Shown: piece after piece, positions 18,452-28,533 of the stretch
Layout: each line of letters starts with the position of its first letter
How positions within the stretch are numbered: the stretch's first letter is position 1
Assembly (NCBI RefSeq): GCF_030719215.1
Contig: NZ_CP120983.1
Coordinates: forward strand, 3,410,001 to 3,474,000
Direction of reading: 5' to 3'
Source: Streptomyces sp. Alt3
Lineage (GTDB): Bacteria; Actinomycetota; Actinomycetes; Streptomycetales; Streptomycetaceae
DNA length: 64,000 nt
Notes under the pieces: model-generated
Databases searched by the model: none
The model's input: the letters and a program-made list of their open reading frames with translations, nothing else
What the model was told of the DNA's origin: nothing
Made by a program: the position numbers and the translations under genes

Positions 18452-19695
18452 GCGGTATCGCCTCCGGCGGGTCGGTCGGGTCCGGCGGAACCGTCGGTCG
18501 GGGACGGGGAGCCCGGGTCGGTGTCGTCGGAAGAGTCGGGGGCGGAATCGGAGGCGGAATCGGAGGCGGAATCGGCAGAGTCGGAATCGGCCTCGGCCTC
18601 GGCCTCTGACGGCTGCTCCGGCCCGGACACCGATGGCTGCTCGGGCTCAGGTGCTGCCGCACGCTCGGGCTCTGCCGGTGCGGGCCCGTCAGGTACGGGC
18701 CCGTCCGATGCGGGCCGCTCCGGCCCCGGCTCCTTCGGTGTGTCGCCGAAGGCGGGCTGCGCGTCGTGCCAGGGTGCGTCCGCGCTGCCTGCCGCGCCCT
18801 TCGCGCGGGCCGCGCCGCCGCCCTGCGAGGTGCGGGCGTCCGGCGTAGCGGCGTCCGGCGTGCCCGTCGCACCGTCTCCGGGCCCACCCGAGGAGGGCGG
18901 CGTGGCTGCCGGAGACTCGGGCGCCGGGCCGGTGGCCTGGCTCGCCGAGCCCTGGGAGGCGCTGCGGGTACGGCGCGGCGGAGCTGCCTGCGGGGTCTCC
19001 GTGGCGTCCGGCCGCTGTGCCGCCGAACCCTCACTCGCACTGCGCGCCCGGCGTACCGGGCGGTCGCCCGCCGCGCGGGCACCTCGGGCTGGCCGCGCCG
19101 GGGCGGGCGGGAGCTGCCCCTTGAGCGGGCCCCACTCGTTCGGGTCGGGCACCCCGGGCGGAAGCATCGTGCGCCGCTTGGGTCCGCCGTGCTCCGACTC
19201 CCCCGGCTCCTTCGCCCCCGGCCAGGCCTTGGCGACCCGGGCTGCCAGGACGAAGTCCTTGCGCAGCGGGTGGCCCTCGAAACTCTCCGGCAGCAGCAGC
19301 GGGGCCAGGTGGGGGTGGTCCGAGAAATCGATGCCGAACATCTCGTGCGTCTCGCGCTCGTGCCAGGCGGCGCCCGCGTAGACGCCGACAGCGGTCGGCA
19401 GGACGGCGGCCTCGTGCGGGACGGTCGTGCGGAGCAGCAGGCGTCGCACCGTGCCGTCGCCGAGTGCGGCGACGTGGGCGCAGACGCGGAAGCCGGTGCC
19501 CGGTTCGTCGACGGCGCTCAGCCAGTCGAAGTAGGTGCAGCCCAGCTCGTCGCGAGCCGTTTCCAGGGCCCCGATCCAGGAGGCGGCGGGGACGTCCACG
19601 GTGAGCAGGTCGTACGCGTGCGCCGCGGTGGCGTCCGTGCCGAAGACGTCGGTGACGGCGTCGGGCAGCCGGTCGTAGGTGTCCGAGGCGGTCAC
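18448..19695 (-). CDS. nuoC2: Complex I-like subunit C with long disordered tail, second copy
   Basis: 415 residues, about twice the expected size. Residues 1 to about 195 are a NuoC domain with [17 protein letters not shown] and [10 protein letters not shown], the 30-kDa subunit signature. The remaining 220 residues are low complexity: first Ala/Pro/Arg/Gly, then Pro/Glu, then Ser/Asp repeats such as [17 protein letters not shown]. No NuoD domain follows, so this is not a NuoCD fusion. GTG 19695 overlaps the nuoB2 stop by four bases. The frame runs open to the nuoH2 overlap, so the tail is probably translated. Confidence 0.9.
   Translation of the reverse strand: MTASDTYDRLPDAVTDVFGTDATAAHAYDLLTVDVPAASWIGALETARDELGCTYFDWLSAVDEPGTGFRVCAHVAALGDGTVRRLLLRTTVPHEAAVLPTAVGVYAGAAWHERETHEMFGIDFSDHPHLAPLLLPESFEGHPLRKDFVLAARVAKAWPGAKEPGESEHGGPKRRTMLPPGVPDPNEWGPLKGQLPPAPARPARGARAAGDRPVRRARSASEGSAAQRPDATETPQAAPPRRTRSASQGSASQATGPAPESPAATPPSSGGPGDGATGTPDAATPDARTSQGGGAARAKGAAGSADAPWHDAQPAFGDTPKEPGPERPASDGPVPDGPAPAEPERAAAPEPEQPSVSGPEQPSEAEAEADSDSADSASDSASDSAPDSSDDTDPGSPSPTDGSAGPDRPAGGDTA
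18538..18607 (-). repeat. Short imperfect tandem repeats coding the Ser/Asp end of NuoC2
   Basis: On the plus strand units of the form GGAGGCGGAATC repeat, then merge into GGCCTC repeats. They encode the SDSAD/EAEAEAD low-complexity end of NuoC2. The pattern suggests growth by slippage. Confidence 0.75.
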
Positions 19696-20309
19696 TTCCG
19701 CTCCTCCCCCGGCGCCTTCGGGGCTGCCACGAGGCCGCTGCGCAGGGCCGCGGCCGAGGGCCGGGCCGTGTCCTCGGTGGCGTACCGCTCGGCGAGCGAC
19801 TCGCGGGCGATCTTCTCCTGGAGCTTGAGGATGCCCTGGAGGAGCGCCTCGGGGCGGGGCGGGCAGCCGGGTACGTAGACGTCGACGGGGATGATCTGGT
19901 CGACGCCCTTCGTCACGGAGTACGAATCCCAGTACGGTCCGCCGCAGTTGGAGCAGGCGCCGAAGGAGATGACGTACTTCGGCTCGGGCATCTGCTCGTA
20001 GAGCCGCTTCACCGCCGGGGCCATCTTGTCCGTCACCGTTCCGGACACGACCATCAGGTCGGCCTGCCGGGGGCCGGGTGCGAACGGGATGACGCCGAGC
20101 CGGATGAAGTCGTGGCGTGCCATGGAGGCCGCGATGAATTCGATGGCACAGCAGGCGAGTCCGAAGTTGAAGACCCACAGGCTGTAGCGGCGGCCCCAGT
20201 TGAGGACCACCTTCATCGGCTCGGGCGCGAGCCGGGACAGCACACCGAGCCGCTTCGGCTCGGGCAGCGATACGGGGGGCTCGGGGTTCGACCGGCTCGT
20301 CACGTCCAT
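19692..20309 (-). CDS. nuoB2: Complex I-like subunit B (cluster N2), second copy
   Basis: 205 residues. The N2 cluster ligands are present: tandem cysteines in [10 protein letters not shown], then [13 protein letters not shown] and [11 protein letters not shown]. The N-terminal 25 residues and a C-terminal 30-residue extension are outside the family core. It sits at the junction of hydrophilic and membrane arms and would normally reduce quinone together with NuoD, which this operon lacks. ATG 20309 overlaps the nuoA2 stop by ten bases. Confidence 0.93.
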   Translation of the reverse strand: MDVTSRSNPEPPVSLPEPKRLGVLSRLAPEPMKVVLNWGRRYSLWVFNFGLACCAIEFIAASMARHDFIRLGVIPFAPGPRQADLMVVSGTVTDKMAPAVKRLYEQMPEPKYVISFGACSNCGGPYWDSYSVTKGVDQIIPVDVYVPGCPPRPEALLQGILKLQEKIARESLAERYATEDTARPSAAALRSGLVAAPKAPGEERK

Positions 20310-20701
20310 TCGAGGACGCCCTTCTTCCATGCGTAGAGCAGTCCCACGGCCAGGAAACCGAGGAAGATGAACATCTCCACCAGCGTCGTCGCCCCGTATC
20401 CCGGGGCCGCGAACACCGTCGCCCAGGGGAACAGGAAGATCGAGTCGACGGCGAAGATCACGTACAGGAAGGCGTACACGTAATAGCGAACCTGGGTGTG
20501 GGCCCAGCCCTCCCCCACGGGGTCGACGCCACACTCGTACGTGAGGAGTTTCTCCGGCGTCGGGACCACCGGCCTCAGCAGCCGCCCGGCCCCGAAGGCG
20601 ACGGCGACGAACAGCACGCCCACCAGGGCGAGCAGTCCGACCACTGAGTAGCTCTGGAAGTAGTCCGACGCGAGAACGGTCGGTCCCGGCACGTCCGCCA
20701 C
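20300..20701 (-). CDS. nuoA2: Complex I-like subunit A, second copy, first gene of the operon
   Basis: 133 residues from GTG 20701, three helices. Conserved YECGVDP lies in the loop and FLFPWATV in helix 2. The helix-2 acidic pair, FDIE in the main-operon NuoA, reads FAVD here. GTG 20701 has GAGGGG six bases upstream; TTG 20722 would add seven residues. A promoter-like pair lies 48-75 bp upstream. This gene opens a run of ten minus-strand genes in which neighbours overlap or nearly touch. Confidence 0.9.
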   Translation of the reverse strand: MADVPGPTVLASDYFQSYSVVGLLALVGVLFVAVAFGAGRLLRPVVPTPEKLLTYECGVDPVGEGWAHTQVRYYVYAFLYVIFAVDSIFLFPWATVFAAPGYGATTLVEMFIFLGFLAVGLLYAWKKGVLEWT

Positions 20702-20748
20702 GTCCGCCCCTCGCTCCCTCAACCTGTTCGACGGTCTGTACGCACGGG

Positions 20749-20776
20749 AGTCTAGGCCCTGTTAAAGAAAGGGTAA
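20749..20776 (-). promoter_or_regulatory. Putative promoter of the nuoA2 operon
   Basis: On the minus strand TTACCC (20771-20776) and TAGACT (20749-20754) are 16 bp apart, a fair match to a vegetative promoter, 48 bp before the nuoA2 start. I see no Rex-type site (TGTGA...TTCACA) in this leader, unlike the main nuo operon. Confidence 0.5.
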
Positions 20777-20905
20777 GCAGCCCCGTCGCAGAACGGGTGG
20801 GGCAGGAGGTGACCGGGGAGGCGCGACGCGAGGTGGGGTTATCCCTACTCGGCCCCACCCACGAACCCCATGGCGTGGGCGCGCGCGGCCCGGCACGCTG
20901 GTCCT

Positions 20906-22105
20906 ATGACCAAGAGCCCCTCCGTGCCGGACAACGACCGGCCGCCGCCCGCGCGCTTCGCCTTCGACCGGTGGACGTGGAAGGAGATCGCGTATCTCCT
21001 GGCGAATCTGCCGATGGCCGTCGCCGGGTTCGTGTACGCCGTGTTCCTGATCGGCGTGGGCGCCGGGCTATCCGTCACGGTGATCGGTCTGCCGCTGCTC
21101 GCCCTGGGACTGCAGGGCGCGCGGGGACTCGGCCGGGCGGAGCGCGGCCGGGCTCGGGGGATGCTCGGGGTACAAATCGAGGAGCCCAGCCCCATGGCCC
21201 GGAGCCGCCGGGAACAGGGCTTCTTCACCTGGCTGTGGGCGGGGCTGAAGGACCCGGTGGGCTGGCGGGCGTTGCTGTACTCGTTCATCCGGCTGCCATG
21301 GGGTGTGGCGACGTTCGCCGTGACGCTGGTGAGCCTGTTCGTGCTCTGGCCCGTGCTCCCGTACATCGCGCGCGGCCTGACGAACGCGGACCGGGCGATG
21401 GTGCGGGGTCTGCTCTCGCCGTCCGACGAACTGGAGCGCAGGATCGCGGAGCTGGAGTCGGACCGGGGTGTGGTCGTGGACACGGCCGCCGCGGACCTGC
21501 GCCGCATCGAACGCGACCTCCACGACGGCGCACAGGCCCGTCTCGTCGCCCTCGCCATGGGCCTCGGACTGGCGAAGGAGAAACTCACCGACGACCCCGA
21601 AGCAGCCGCCCGCATGGTCAACGAAGCCCACGGAGAGGTCAAGGTCGCCCTCCAGGAACTCCGCGACCTCGCCCGCGGCATCCACCCCGCAGTCCTCACC
21701 GACCGCGGCCTCGACGCCGCACTCTCCGCCATCGCCTCCCGCTGCACCGTCCCCGTGAACGTGACGGTGACGCTGTCGGGCCGGCCGGCCGAGGCCATCG
21801 AGGGGATCGCGTACTTCACGGTCTCCGAACTCCTCCAGAACGTCAGCAAGCACAGCCGCGCCACCGCCGCGTCCGTCGCCGTGTGGCGGGCGGGCGACCG
21901 GCTGATGCTCCAGGTGCGTGACGACGGGACGGGCGGCGCCCGGCTGGACGGTGGCACGGGCATGTCGGGGCTGGCGGAGCGGCTGGGGGCCGTCGACGGG
22001 CTGTTCGTCCTGGACTCCCCCGAGGGCGGGCCCACCACGGTCACCGCGGAACTGCCCTGGCGCGACCGCGCGGACGCCGGGACCGAGCGGGTCGGCGCCA
22101 CGTGA
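20906..22105 (+). CDS. Sensor histidine kinase with membrane sensor domain (copy 1)
   Basis: 399 residues. The N-terminus is a two-part membrane sensor of the type found in many actinobacterial DesK-like kinases (WKEIAYLLANLPMAVAGFV near residue 25, FIRLPWGVATFAV near residue 130). The phosphoacceptor helix has His206 in RRIERDLHDGAQARLV, followed by a GHKL ATPase with ELLQNVSKHSRA, VRDDGTGGA and GMSGLAERL. ATG 20906 starts MTKSPSVPD. A 313-bp tract over its dimerisation/phosphotransfer region is almost identical to the kinase at 22367. The only response regulator nearby is at 24033. Confidence 0.9.
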   Translation: MTKSPSVPDNDRPPPARFAFDRWTWKEIAYLLANLPMAVAGFVYAVFLIGVGAGLSVTVIGLPLLALGLQGARGLGRAERGRARGMLGVQIEEPSPMARSRREQGFFTWLWAGLKDPVGWRALLYSFIRLPWGVATFAVTLVSLFVLWPVLPYIARGLTNADRAMVRGLLSPSDELERRIAELESDRGVVVDTAAADLRRIERDLHDGAQARLVALAMGLGLAKEKLTDDPEAAARMVNEAHGEVKVALQELRDLARGIHPAVLTDRGLDAALSAIASRCTVPVNVTVTLSGRPAEAIEGIAYFTVSELLQNVSKHSRATAASVAVWRAGDRLMLQVRDDGTGGARLDGGTGMSGLAERLGAVDGLFVLDSPEGGPTTVTAELPWRDRADAGTERVGAT

Positions 22106-22249
22106 ACCGGCCGCCGACAGTGACGGGGGCTGGGACGGGCGCTCCCGATGGTGGGGAAAACCCCCTGCCGGATACGGAGACCGCCCTCATGGTGCGGCGG
22201 CCCCCGGCAGAGCAGTCTTGAGGTACCAGCCGTCGGATCGGCCCACGGG

Positions 22250-22347
22250 GAACGCCCGCCCACGAGAACTGGCGGGCAGCACCCGCCCACACGAACCCGC
22301 GGGCAGCACCCGCCCACACGAACCCGCGGGGAGCACCCGCCCACAAG
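22250..22347 (+). repeat. Three 27-bp tandem repeats with internal hairpins
   Basis: Units at 22267-22293, 22294-22320 and 22321-22347 share the core GCGGGCAGCACCCGCCCACA with one or two changes each. A partial unit precedes them from 22250. Within each unit GCGGG and CCCGC can pair. They fill the leader of the second kinase, ending 20 bp before its ATG. Confidence 0.88.
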
Positions 22348-22366
22348 AAACGGACGGACGCCACTG

Positions 22367-23719
22367 ATGGCCACGGCATACGGACCGGACACGCGGGACC
22401 GCCACAGGCCCGGCACGGGGTCCGGGGGGCACCCCCCGGCGAAGCACCTCCTCCCCGCGGCGCTGCGCGCGCCCTTCGAGGCGCGCACGTGGCGTGAGCT
22501 GGGCTACGTGCTCCTGAGCATGCCGATCAGCGTGGTGCTGTTCTGCTTCGCGGTGACCATGGTGTCGCTGGGGCTGGGCATGCTGATCACCTTCCTCGGC
22601 ATTCCGATACTCGCGGCCGGCCTGGCGATGTGCCGCGGTTTCGGCGCCATGGAGCGGGCCCGGGCGCGCGCGCTGCTGGGGCTGGACATCGCGGATCCCG
22701 CGCCGATGCGCGGAAAGGGCGGCCTCATGTCGTGGGTCGGCGCCGTCCTGAAGAGCGGCGTGTCCTGGCGGCACCTCCTATACGCGGTGCTGCACATGCC
22801 CTGGGCGACGTTCGCGTTCGTCGTCGCGGTGAATTTCTGGGCGTACGGCTGGGCCGCCTTCACCTATCCGCTGTGGCGCTGGGTCTTCCCGGCGTACGCG
22901 GGCGTCGACGGCATCCAGCTGTACGGCGACCGGACGCACCAGGTCTACCTGGACTCGCCCTTCGAGGTGGCGGTGACCAGCGCGTTCGGCCTGGCTCTCG
23001 TCCTCGTCACGCCGTGGATCGTCCGCGGGCTGGTGGCGGTGGACCGGGTCATGGTCCTGGGTCTGCTCGGGCCTTCCCGGCTGGCCACCAGGGTCTCGGA
23101 GCTGGAGTCGGACCGGGGTGTGGTCGTGGACACGGCCGCCGCGGACCTGCGCCGCATCGAACGCGACCTCCACGACGGCGCACAGGCCCGTCTCGTCGCC
23201 CTCGCCATGGACCTGGGGCTGGCGAAGGAGAAACTCACCGACGACCCCGAAGCAGCCGCCCGCATGGTCAACGAAGCCCACGGAGAGGTCAAGGTCGCCC
23301 TCCAGGAACTCCGCGACCTCGCCCGCGGCATCCACCCCGCAGTCCTCACCGACCGCGGCCTCGACGCCGCACTCTCCGCCATCGCCTCCCGCTGCACCGT
23401 CCCCGTGAAGGTCGTGGTGGATCTGGAGTCGCGGCCCGCACAGGCCATCGAGGGCATCGCGTACTTCACGGTCTCCGAACTCCTCCAGAACGTCAGCAAG
23501 CACGCCCGGGCCACCCGTGCCTCGGTCGACGTGTGGCGGGCGGGCGACCGGCTGATGCTCCAGGTCACCGACGACGGGCGCGGCGGCGCGGGGCCGGCGA
23601 AGGGCAGCGGGCTGGCCGGGCTGACGGAGCGGCTGGACGCGGTGGACGGCATCCTCGTCGTCGACTCCCCCGCCGGCGGCCCGACGACGGTCACGGCCGA
23701 ACTGCCCTGGCGGGGCTGA
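22367..23719 (+). CDS. Sensor histidine kinase with membrane sensor domain (copy 2)
   Basis: 450 residues, same architecture as the kinase at 20906 but with a longer sensor. Membrane segments lie near residues 45-85, 130-170 and 200-225, with a sensor loop carrying PAYAGVDGIQLYGDRTHQ. The phosphoacceptor is His269 in RRIERDLHDGAQARLV; the ATPase boxes ELLQNVSKHARAT, VTDDGRGGA and GLAGLTERL follow. ATG 22367 was chosen because the sequence upstream in frame encodes only the 27-bp repeats; the ribosome site is weak, so the start is not certain. It is probably cotranscribed with the previous kinase and the following regulator. Confidence 0.9.
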   Translation: MATAYGPDTRDRHRPGTGSGGHPPAKHLLPAALRAPFEARTWRELGYVLLSMPISVVLFCFAVTMVSLGLGMLITFLGIPILAAGLAMCRGFGAMERARARALLGLDIADPAPMRGKGGLMSWVGAVLKSGVSWRHLLYAVLHMPWATFAFVVAVNFWAYGWAAFTYPLWRWVFPAYAGVDGIQLYGDRTHQVYLDSPFEVAVTSAFGLALVLVTPWIVRGLVAVDRVMVLGLLGPSRLATRVSELESDRGVVVDTAAADLRRIERDLHDGAQARLVALAMDLGLAKEKLTDDPEAAARMVNEAHGEVKVALQELRDLARGIHPAVLTDRGLDAALSAIASRCTVPVKVVVDLESRPAQAIEGIAYFTVSELLQNVSKHARATRASVDVWRAGDRLMLQVTDDGRGGAGPAKGSGLAGLTERLDAVDGILVVDSPAGGPTTVTAELPWRG

Positions 23720-24032
23720 GGCCCTGGCCCGTACACGGGCCGGATCCGCAGTGCCCCGGCCGCCGTCATGGCGGCCGGGGCACTGCGGCGCGTCCTGCTG
23801 TACGGGAACGGCGGGCGTACGGGACGCACCGCTGTACCGGAACAGCAGGGCCCGCCGCACCGGACGTGCCGCTGTGCCGTGACCGCCGCCGCACCGGACG
23901 TACCGCTGCACCGGAACCGCTGGTCCCCGGCCCACGGGGGCGCCGGAGCTGGAATGCTGGACGCAAGCGGCACGCGGGAGCGCGTGCGCACGGAACACCG
24001 ACAGTGGGGGACACAACGTCGTGGAGGAAAGA

Positions 24033-24692
24033 GTGCGGGTCGTCATCGCCGAGGACTCGGTGCTGCTCCGGGAGGGACTCACCCGGCTGCTGACCGACCT
24101 CGGGCACGATGTCGTCGCGGGGGTCGGGGACGCCGAGGCGCTGATCAAGACGGTGAGCGATCTCGCGGGACAGGACGCGCTGCCGGACGTGGTGGTGGCC
24201 GATGTGCGGATGCCGCCGACCCACACCGACGAAGGCGTGCGGGCGGCGGTACGGCTGCGCAAGGACTATCCGGACATCGGGGTGCTGGTCCTCTCCCAGT
24301 ACGTCGAGGAGCAGTACGCCACCGAACTGCTGGCCGGCAGCAGCCGCGGGGTGGGCTACCTCCTCAAGGACCGGGTCGCCGAGGTCCGGGAGTTCGTGGA
24401 CGCCGTGGTGCGCGTCGCGCGGGGCGGGACCGCCCTGGACCCCGAGGTGGTGGCGCAGCTCCTGGGCCGCAGCCGCAAGCAGGACGTGCTGACGGGGCTC
24501 ACGCCGCGCGAGCGGGAGGTCCTCGGCCTCATGGCGGAGGGGCGTACGAATTCGGCCGTGGCACGGCAGCTGGTGGTCAGCGACGGAGCGGTGGAGAAGC
24601 ACGTCAGCAACATCTTCCTGAAACTCGGACTGTCCCCCAGTGACGGGGATCACCGACGCGTTCTCGCCGTTCTTACTTATCTGAACTCATGA
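24033..24692 (+). CDS. LuxR/NarL-family response regulator
   Basis: 219 residues. The receiver has the acidic pocket VIAEDS, Asp57 in [10 protein letters not shown] and the lysine in GYLLKDRV. The DNA-binding domain starts [15 protein letters not shown] and has [24 protein letters not shown]. It should be phosphorylated by one or both kinases upstream (20906 and 22367). GTG 24033 has GGAGGA four bases upstream and gives the usual VRVVIAED start; GTG 24021 would add MEER. A 7-bp inverted repeat begins seven bases after the stop. It lies directly before korA, a possible target. Confidence 0.92.
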   Translation: MRVVIAEDSVLLREGLTRLLTDLGHDVVAGVGDAEALIKTVSDLAGQDALPDVVVADVRMPPTHTDEGVRAAVRLRKDYPDIGVLVLSQYVEEQYATELLAGSSRGVGYLLKDRVAEVREFVDAVVRVARGGTALDPEVVAQLLGRSRKQDVLTGLTPREREVLGLMAEGRTNSAVARQLVVSDGAVEKHVSNIFLKLGLSPSDGDHRRVLAVLTYLNS

Positions 24693-24698
24693 CAACGC

Positions 24699-24719
24699 GA
24701 TGATCTACTCGTGATCATC
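24699..24719. promoter_or_regulatory. Inverted repeat after the response regulator gene
   Basis: GATGATC and GATCATC are perfect 7-bp arms with a 7-bp spacer, and another GATGATC follows at 24722. AT-rich for this genome. It may be an operator in the korAB leader or a weak hairpin at the end of the regulator transcript. Confidence 0.4.
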
Positions 24720-24882
24720 TGGATGATCCACCCGCAGTCTGCCCATTCCCCGGGACCTAGGACGAAAGGATGAGCACGGAGGGGGTTTGAACGGCGGCTG
24801 AGGGGGTCCGGAAAACCTGGCGGAGCGTGACGCATTCATGTGTCGAAAACGCGTCCACCATATGACCGGTCCAAGGAAGGCG

Positions 24883-24901
24883 ACCCTTACAGAAGTAGGG
24901 T
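24883..24901 (+). promoter_or_regulatory. Candidate promoter/operator of korAB
   Basis: ACCCTTAC and GTAGGGT form a nearly perfect inverted repeat (one extra base) around AGAA. The right arm contains TAGGGT (24896-24901), a good -10 hexamer, 63 bp before the korA start. No convincing -35 box is present, as expected for an activator-dependent promoter. Confidence 0.35.
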
Positions 24902-24964
24902 GGGGTCTGGACCGCCGGCGGGTCGGCCGGTCCCGAGCCGCCGCCCCGAGGGAGGTCCAGTTCA

Positions 24965-26912
24965 GTGACCAGCCAGGTCAGTAGCCCAGCCGGAAAGTCC
25001 GATGAGGCCAGCGAGGCTGTCGTCGGGGAACAGCGCGCCCCGCACATTGTTCGTGCGGGTGGCACGGAGAAGGAAATCCGCCGTCTGGACCGGGTGATCA
25101 TCCGTTTCGCGGGTGACTCGGGTGACGGTATGCAGTTGACGGGCGACCGTTTCACGTCGGAGACGGCGTCGTTCGGGAACGACCTGTCGACGCTTCCCAA
25201 CTTCCCGGCCGAGATCCGGGCACCCGCCGGTACCCTGCCCGGGGTGTCGTCGTTCCAGCTGCATTTCGCGGACCACGACATCCTGACACCGGGCGACGCG
25301 CCGAATGTCCTGGTCGCGATGAATCCCGCCGCACTCAAGGCCAATATCGCCGATGTGCCGCGCGGGGCGGACATCATCGTGAACACGGATGAGTTCACGA
25401 AGCGCCCGATGGCGAAAGTCGGATACGCCGAGTCTCCTTTGGAGGACGGTTCCCTGGAGGCGTACAACGTACATCCGGTGCCCTTGACGACATTGACGAT
25501 CGAGGCGTTGAAGGAGTTCGGGCTTTCCCGTAAGGAGGCCGAACGCTCGAAGAACATGTTCGCGCTCGGGCTTCTGTCCTGGATGTACAACCGTCCGACG
25601 GAGGGTACGGAGACATTCCTCCGGTCGAAGTTCGCCCGGAAGCCGAATATCGCCGAGGCCAATGTGGCGGCTTTCCGGGCCGGCTGGAATTTCGGTGAGA
25701 CGACGGAGGACTTCGCGGTCTCCTACGAGGTCGCACCGGCGTCACAGGCTTTCCCGACGGGCACGTACCGCAATATCTCAGGGAATCTCGCGCTGTCGTA
25801 CGGGCTGATCGCGGCGGGCCGTCAGGCGGATCTGCCGGTGTATCTGGGCTCGTATCCGATCACCCCGGCGTCCGACATCCTGCACGAGCTCAGCAAGCAC
25901 AAGAACTTCGGCGTGCGGACCTTCCAGGCGGAGGACGAGATCGCCGGGATCGGAGCGGCGCTGGGGGCCGCGTTCGGCGGTTCGCTGGGCGTGACGACGA
26001 CGTCGGGGCCGGGTGTGGCGCTGAAGTCGGAGACGATCGGTCTGGCGGTGTCGCTGGAACTGCCGCTGCTGATCATCGACATCCAGCGCGGCGGCCCCTC
26101 CACCGGTCTGCCGACCAAGACCGAGCAGGCCGACCTGCTCCAGGCCATGTACGGGCGCAACGGCGAGGCCCCGGTCCCGATCGTGGCACCGATGACTCCG
26201 GCGGACTGCTTCGACGCAGCCCTGGACGCGGCCCGGATCGCGCTGACCTACCGCACCCCGGTCTTCCTGCTCTCGGACGGCTATCTCGCGAACGGCTCCG
26301 AGCCGTGGCGGATCCCCGAGGCCGACAGCCTCCCCGACCTGCGGACACGGTTCGCGACCGGTCCGAACCACGAACTCGCGGACGGTACGGAGGTGTTCTG
26401 GCCCTACAAGAGGGACCCGGAGACGCTGGCCCGCCCGTGGGCGGTGCCGGGCACCCCGGGTCTGGAGCACCGGATCGGCGGGATCGAGAAGCAGGACGGC
26501 ACGGGGAACATCTCCTACGACCCCGCCAACCACGACTTCATGGTCCGCACCCGCCAGGCGAAGATCGACGGCATCCGGGTCCCCGACCTGGAGGTCGACG
26601 ACCCGGCCGGCGCGACGACGCTGGTCCTGGGCTGGGGTTCGACGTACGGGCCGATCACCGCCGCGGTGCGCCGCCTCCGTGCGGCCGGCGACACGATCGC
26701 GCAGGCGCATCTTCGCCACCTCAACCCATTTCCGGCCAATCTCGGTGAGGTACTGCGGCGCTACGACAAGGTCGTCGTACCTGAGATGAACCTCGGTCAG
26801 CTCGCCCTGCTGCTGAGAGCCAGGTACCTCGTGGACGCGCGGAGCTTCAACCAGGTCAACGGAATGCCCTTCAAGGCCGAGCAGCTCGCCACAGTCCTCA
26901 AGGAGGCCATCG

Positions 26913-26920
<8 letters not shown>
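24965..26920 (+). CDS. korA: 2-oxoacid:ferredoxin oxidoreductase, fused gamma/alpha subunit
   Basis: 651 residues. The gamma domain comes first (about 40-230) with RVIIRFAGDSGDGMQLTGDR, then the alpha pyrimidine-binding domain with SYPITPASDILHELSK and TTTSGPGVALKSE, and a C-terminal domain near residue 560 (TLVLGWGSTYGPI). This fused layout matches the 2-oxoglutarate:ferredoxin oxidoreductases of aerobic actinobacteria. With KorB it converts 2-oxoglutarate and CoA to succinyl-CoA and CO2, reducing ferredoxin. GTG 24965 has GGGAGG nine bases upstream. It overlaps korB by eight bases. Exact substrate choice cannot be read from sequence. Confidence 0.93.
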
Positions 26921-27980
<1,060 letters not shown>

Positions 27981-27987
27981 TCCGCCG

Positions 27988-28395
27988 TCATCCCTGCGCT
28001 ACGGGGCTCGGAGCCGCCTGGCTCCGGGCCCCGTCGTACGTCTCGCGGGCGCTCCGGACCGCTTCCAGCCGCCGCTCCGCCCACCGGGCCAGCCCCCAGA
28101 CCTGCTCCGCGGCCTCCCTGCCGAGCGGGGTGAGCGAGTAGTCCACCCTCGGCGGGATGACGGGCTTGGCGTCCCGGTGCACGAATCCGTCCCGCTCCAG
28201 CGTCTGCAGGGTCTGGGCGAGCATCTTCTCGCTGACCCCGCCCACGGTGCGGCGCAGCTCACCGAAGCGGTACGAGCGCTCCAGCAGTGCGGCGAGCACC
28301 AGTACACCCCAGCGGCTGGTGACGTGCTCCAGCACCAGCCGGGAGGGACACATCGGCTGGTTGACGCCCGGTACCCGGACACTGCTCACGTTCAT
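27988..28395 (-). CDS. HxlR-family transcriptional regulator
   Basis: 135 residues. A winged helix of the HxlR type opens with CPSRLVLEHVTSRWGVLVL and continues RFGELRRTVGGVSEKMLAQTLQTLERDGFV, then the wing PPRVDYSLTPLGREA. Cys16 lies at the N-terminal position where redox-sensing HxlR proteins such as HypR and QorR carry their reactive cysteine, so a redox or electrophile signal is plausible. It is divergent from the oxidoreductase gene at 28534, with palindromes between them. Confidence 0.92.
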   Translation of the reverse strand: MNVSSVRVPGVNQPMCPSRLVLEHVTSRWGVLVLAALLERSYRFGELRRTVGGVSEKMLAQTLQTLERDGFVHRDAKPVIPPRVDYSLTPLGREAAEQVWGLARWAERRLEAVRSARETYDGARSQAAPSPVAQG

Positions 28396-28406
28396 GCCAG
28401 TACCTT

Positions 28407-28437
28407 ACTTCAAAGTGGGTACTTTCGGATCGAAAGT
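28407..28437. promoter_or_regulatory. Candidate HxlR-type operator
   Basis: ACTTTCG and CGAAAGT are perfect 7-bp arms around GAT (28421-28437), preceded by the smaller palindrome ACTTCAAAGT (28407-28416). Both lie within 45 bp of the regulator start and upstream of the divergent gene, the normal place for autoregulated HxlR control. Confidence 0.6.
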
Positions 28438-28533
28438 GCACCTCTTAGAGTGAGTGAGAAGAGTTCAGGGACCACGTTCCCAGGATCAGCGCGGCGGCCT
28501 GGCGGACCCGGCCGGAAAATCAGGAGGAAACAC

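Noticed and set aside
18448..19695. NuoCD fusion or hidden NuoD in the second operon
   Set aside because: The C-terminal half of NuoC2 is low complexity and has none of the NuoD motifs such as GPQHPSTHG.
22250..22347. CRISPR-like array
   Set aside because: Units are directly adjacent without unique spacers, so this is a simple tandem repeat.
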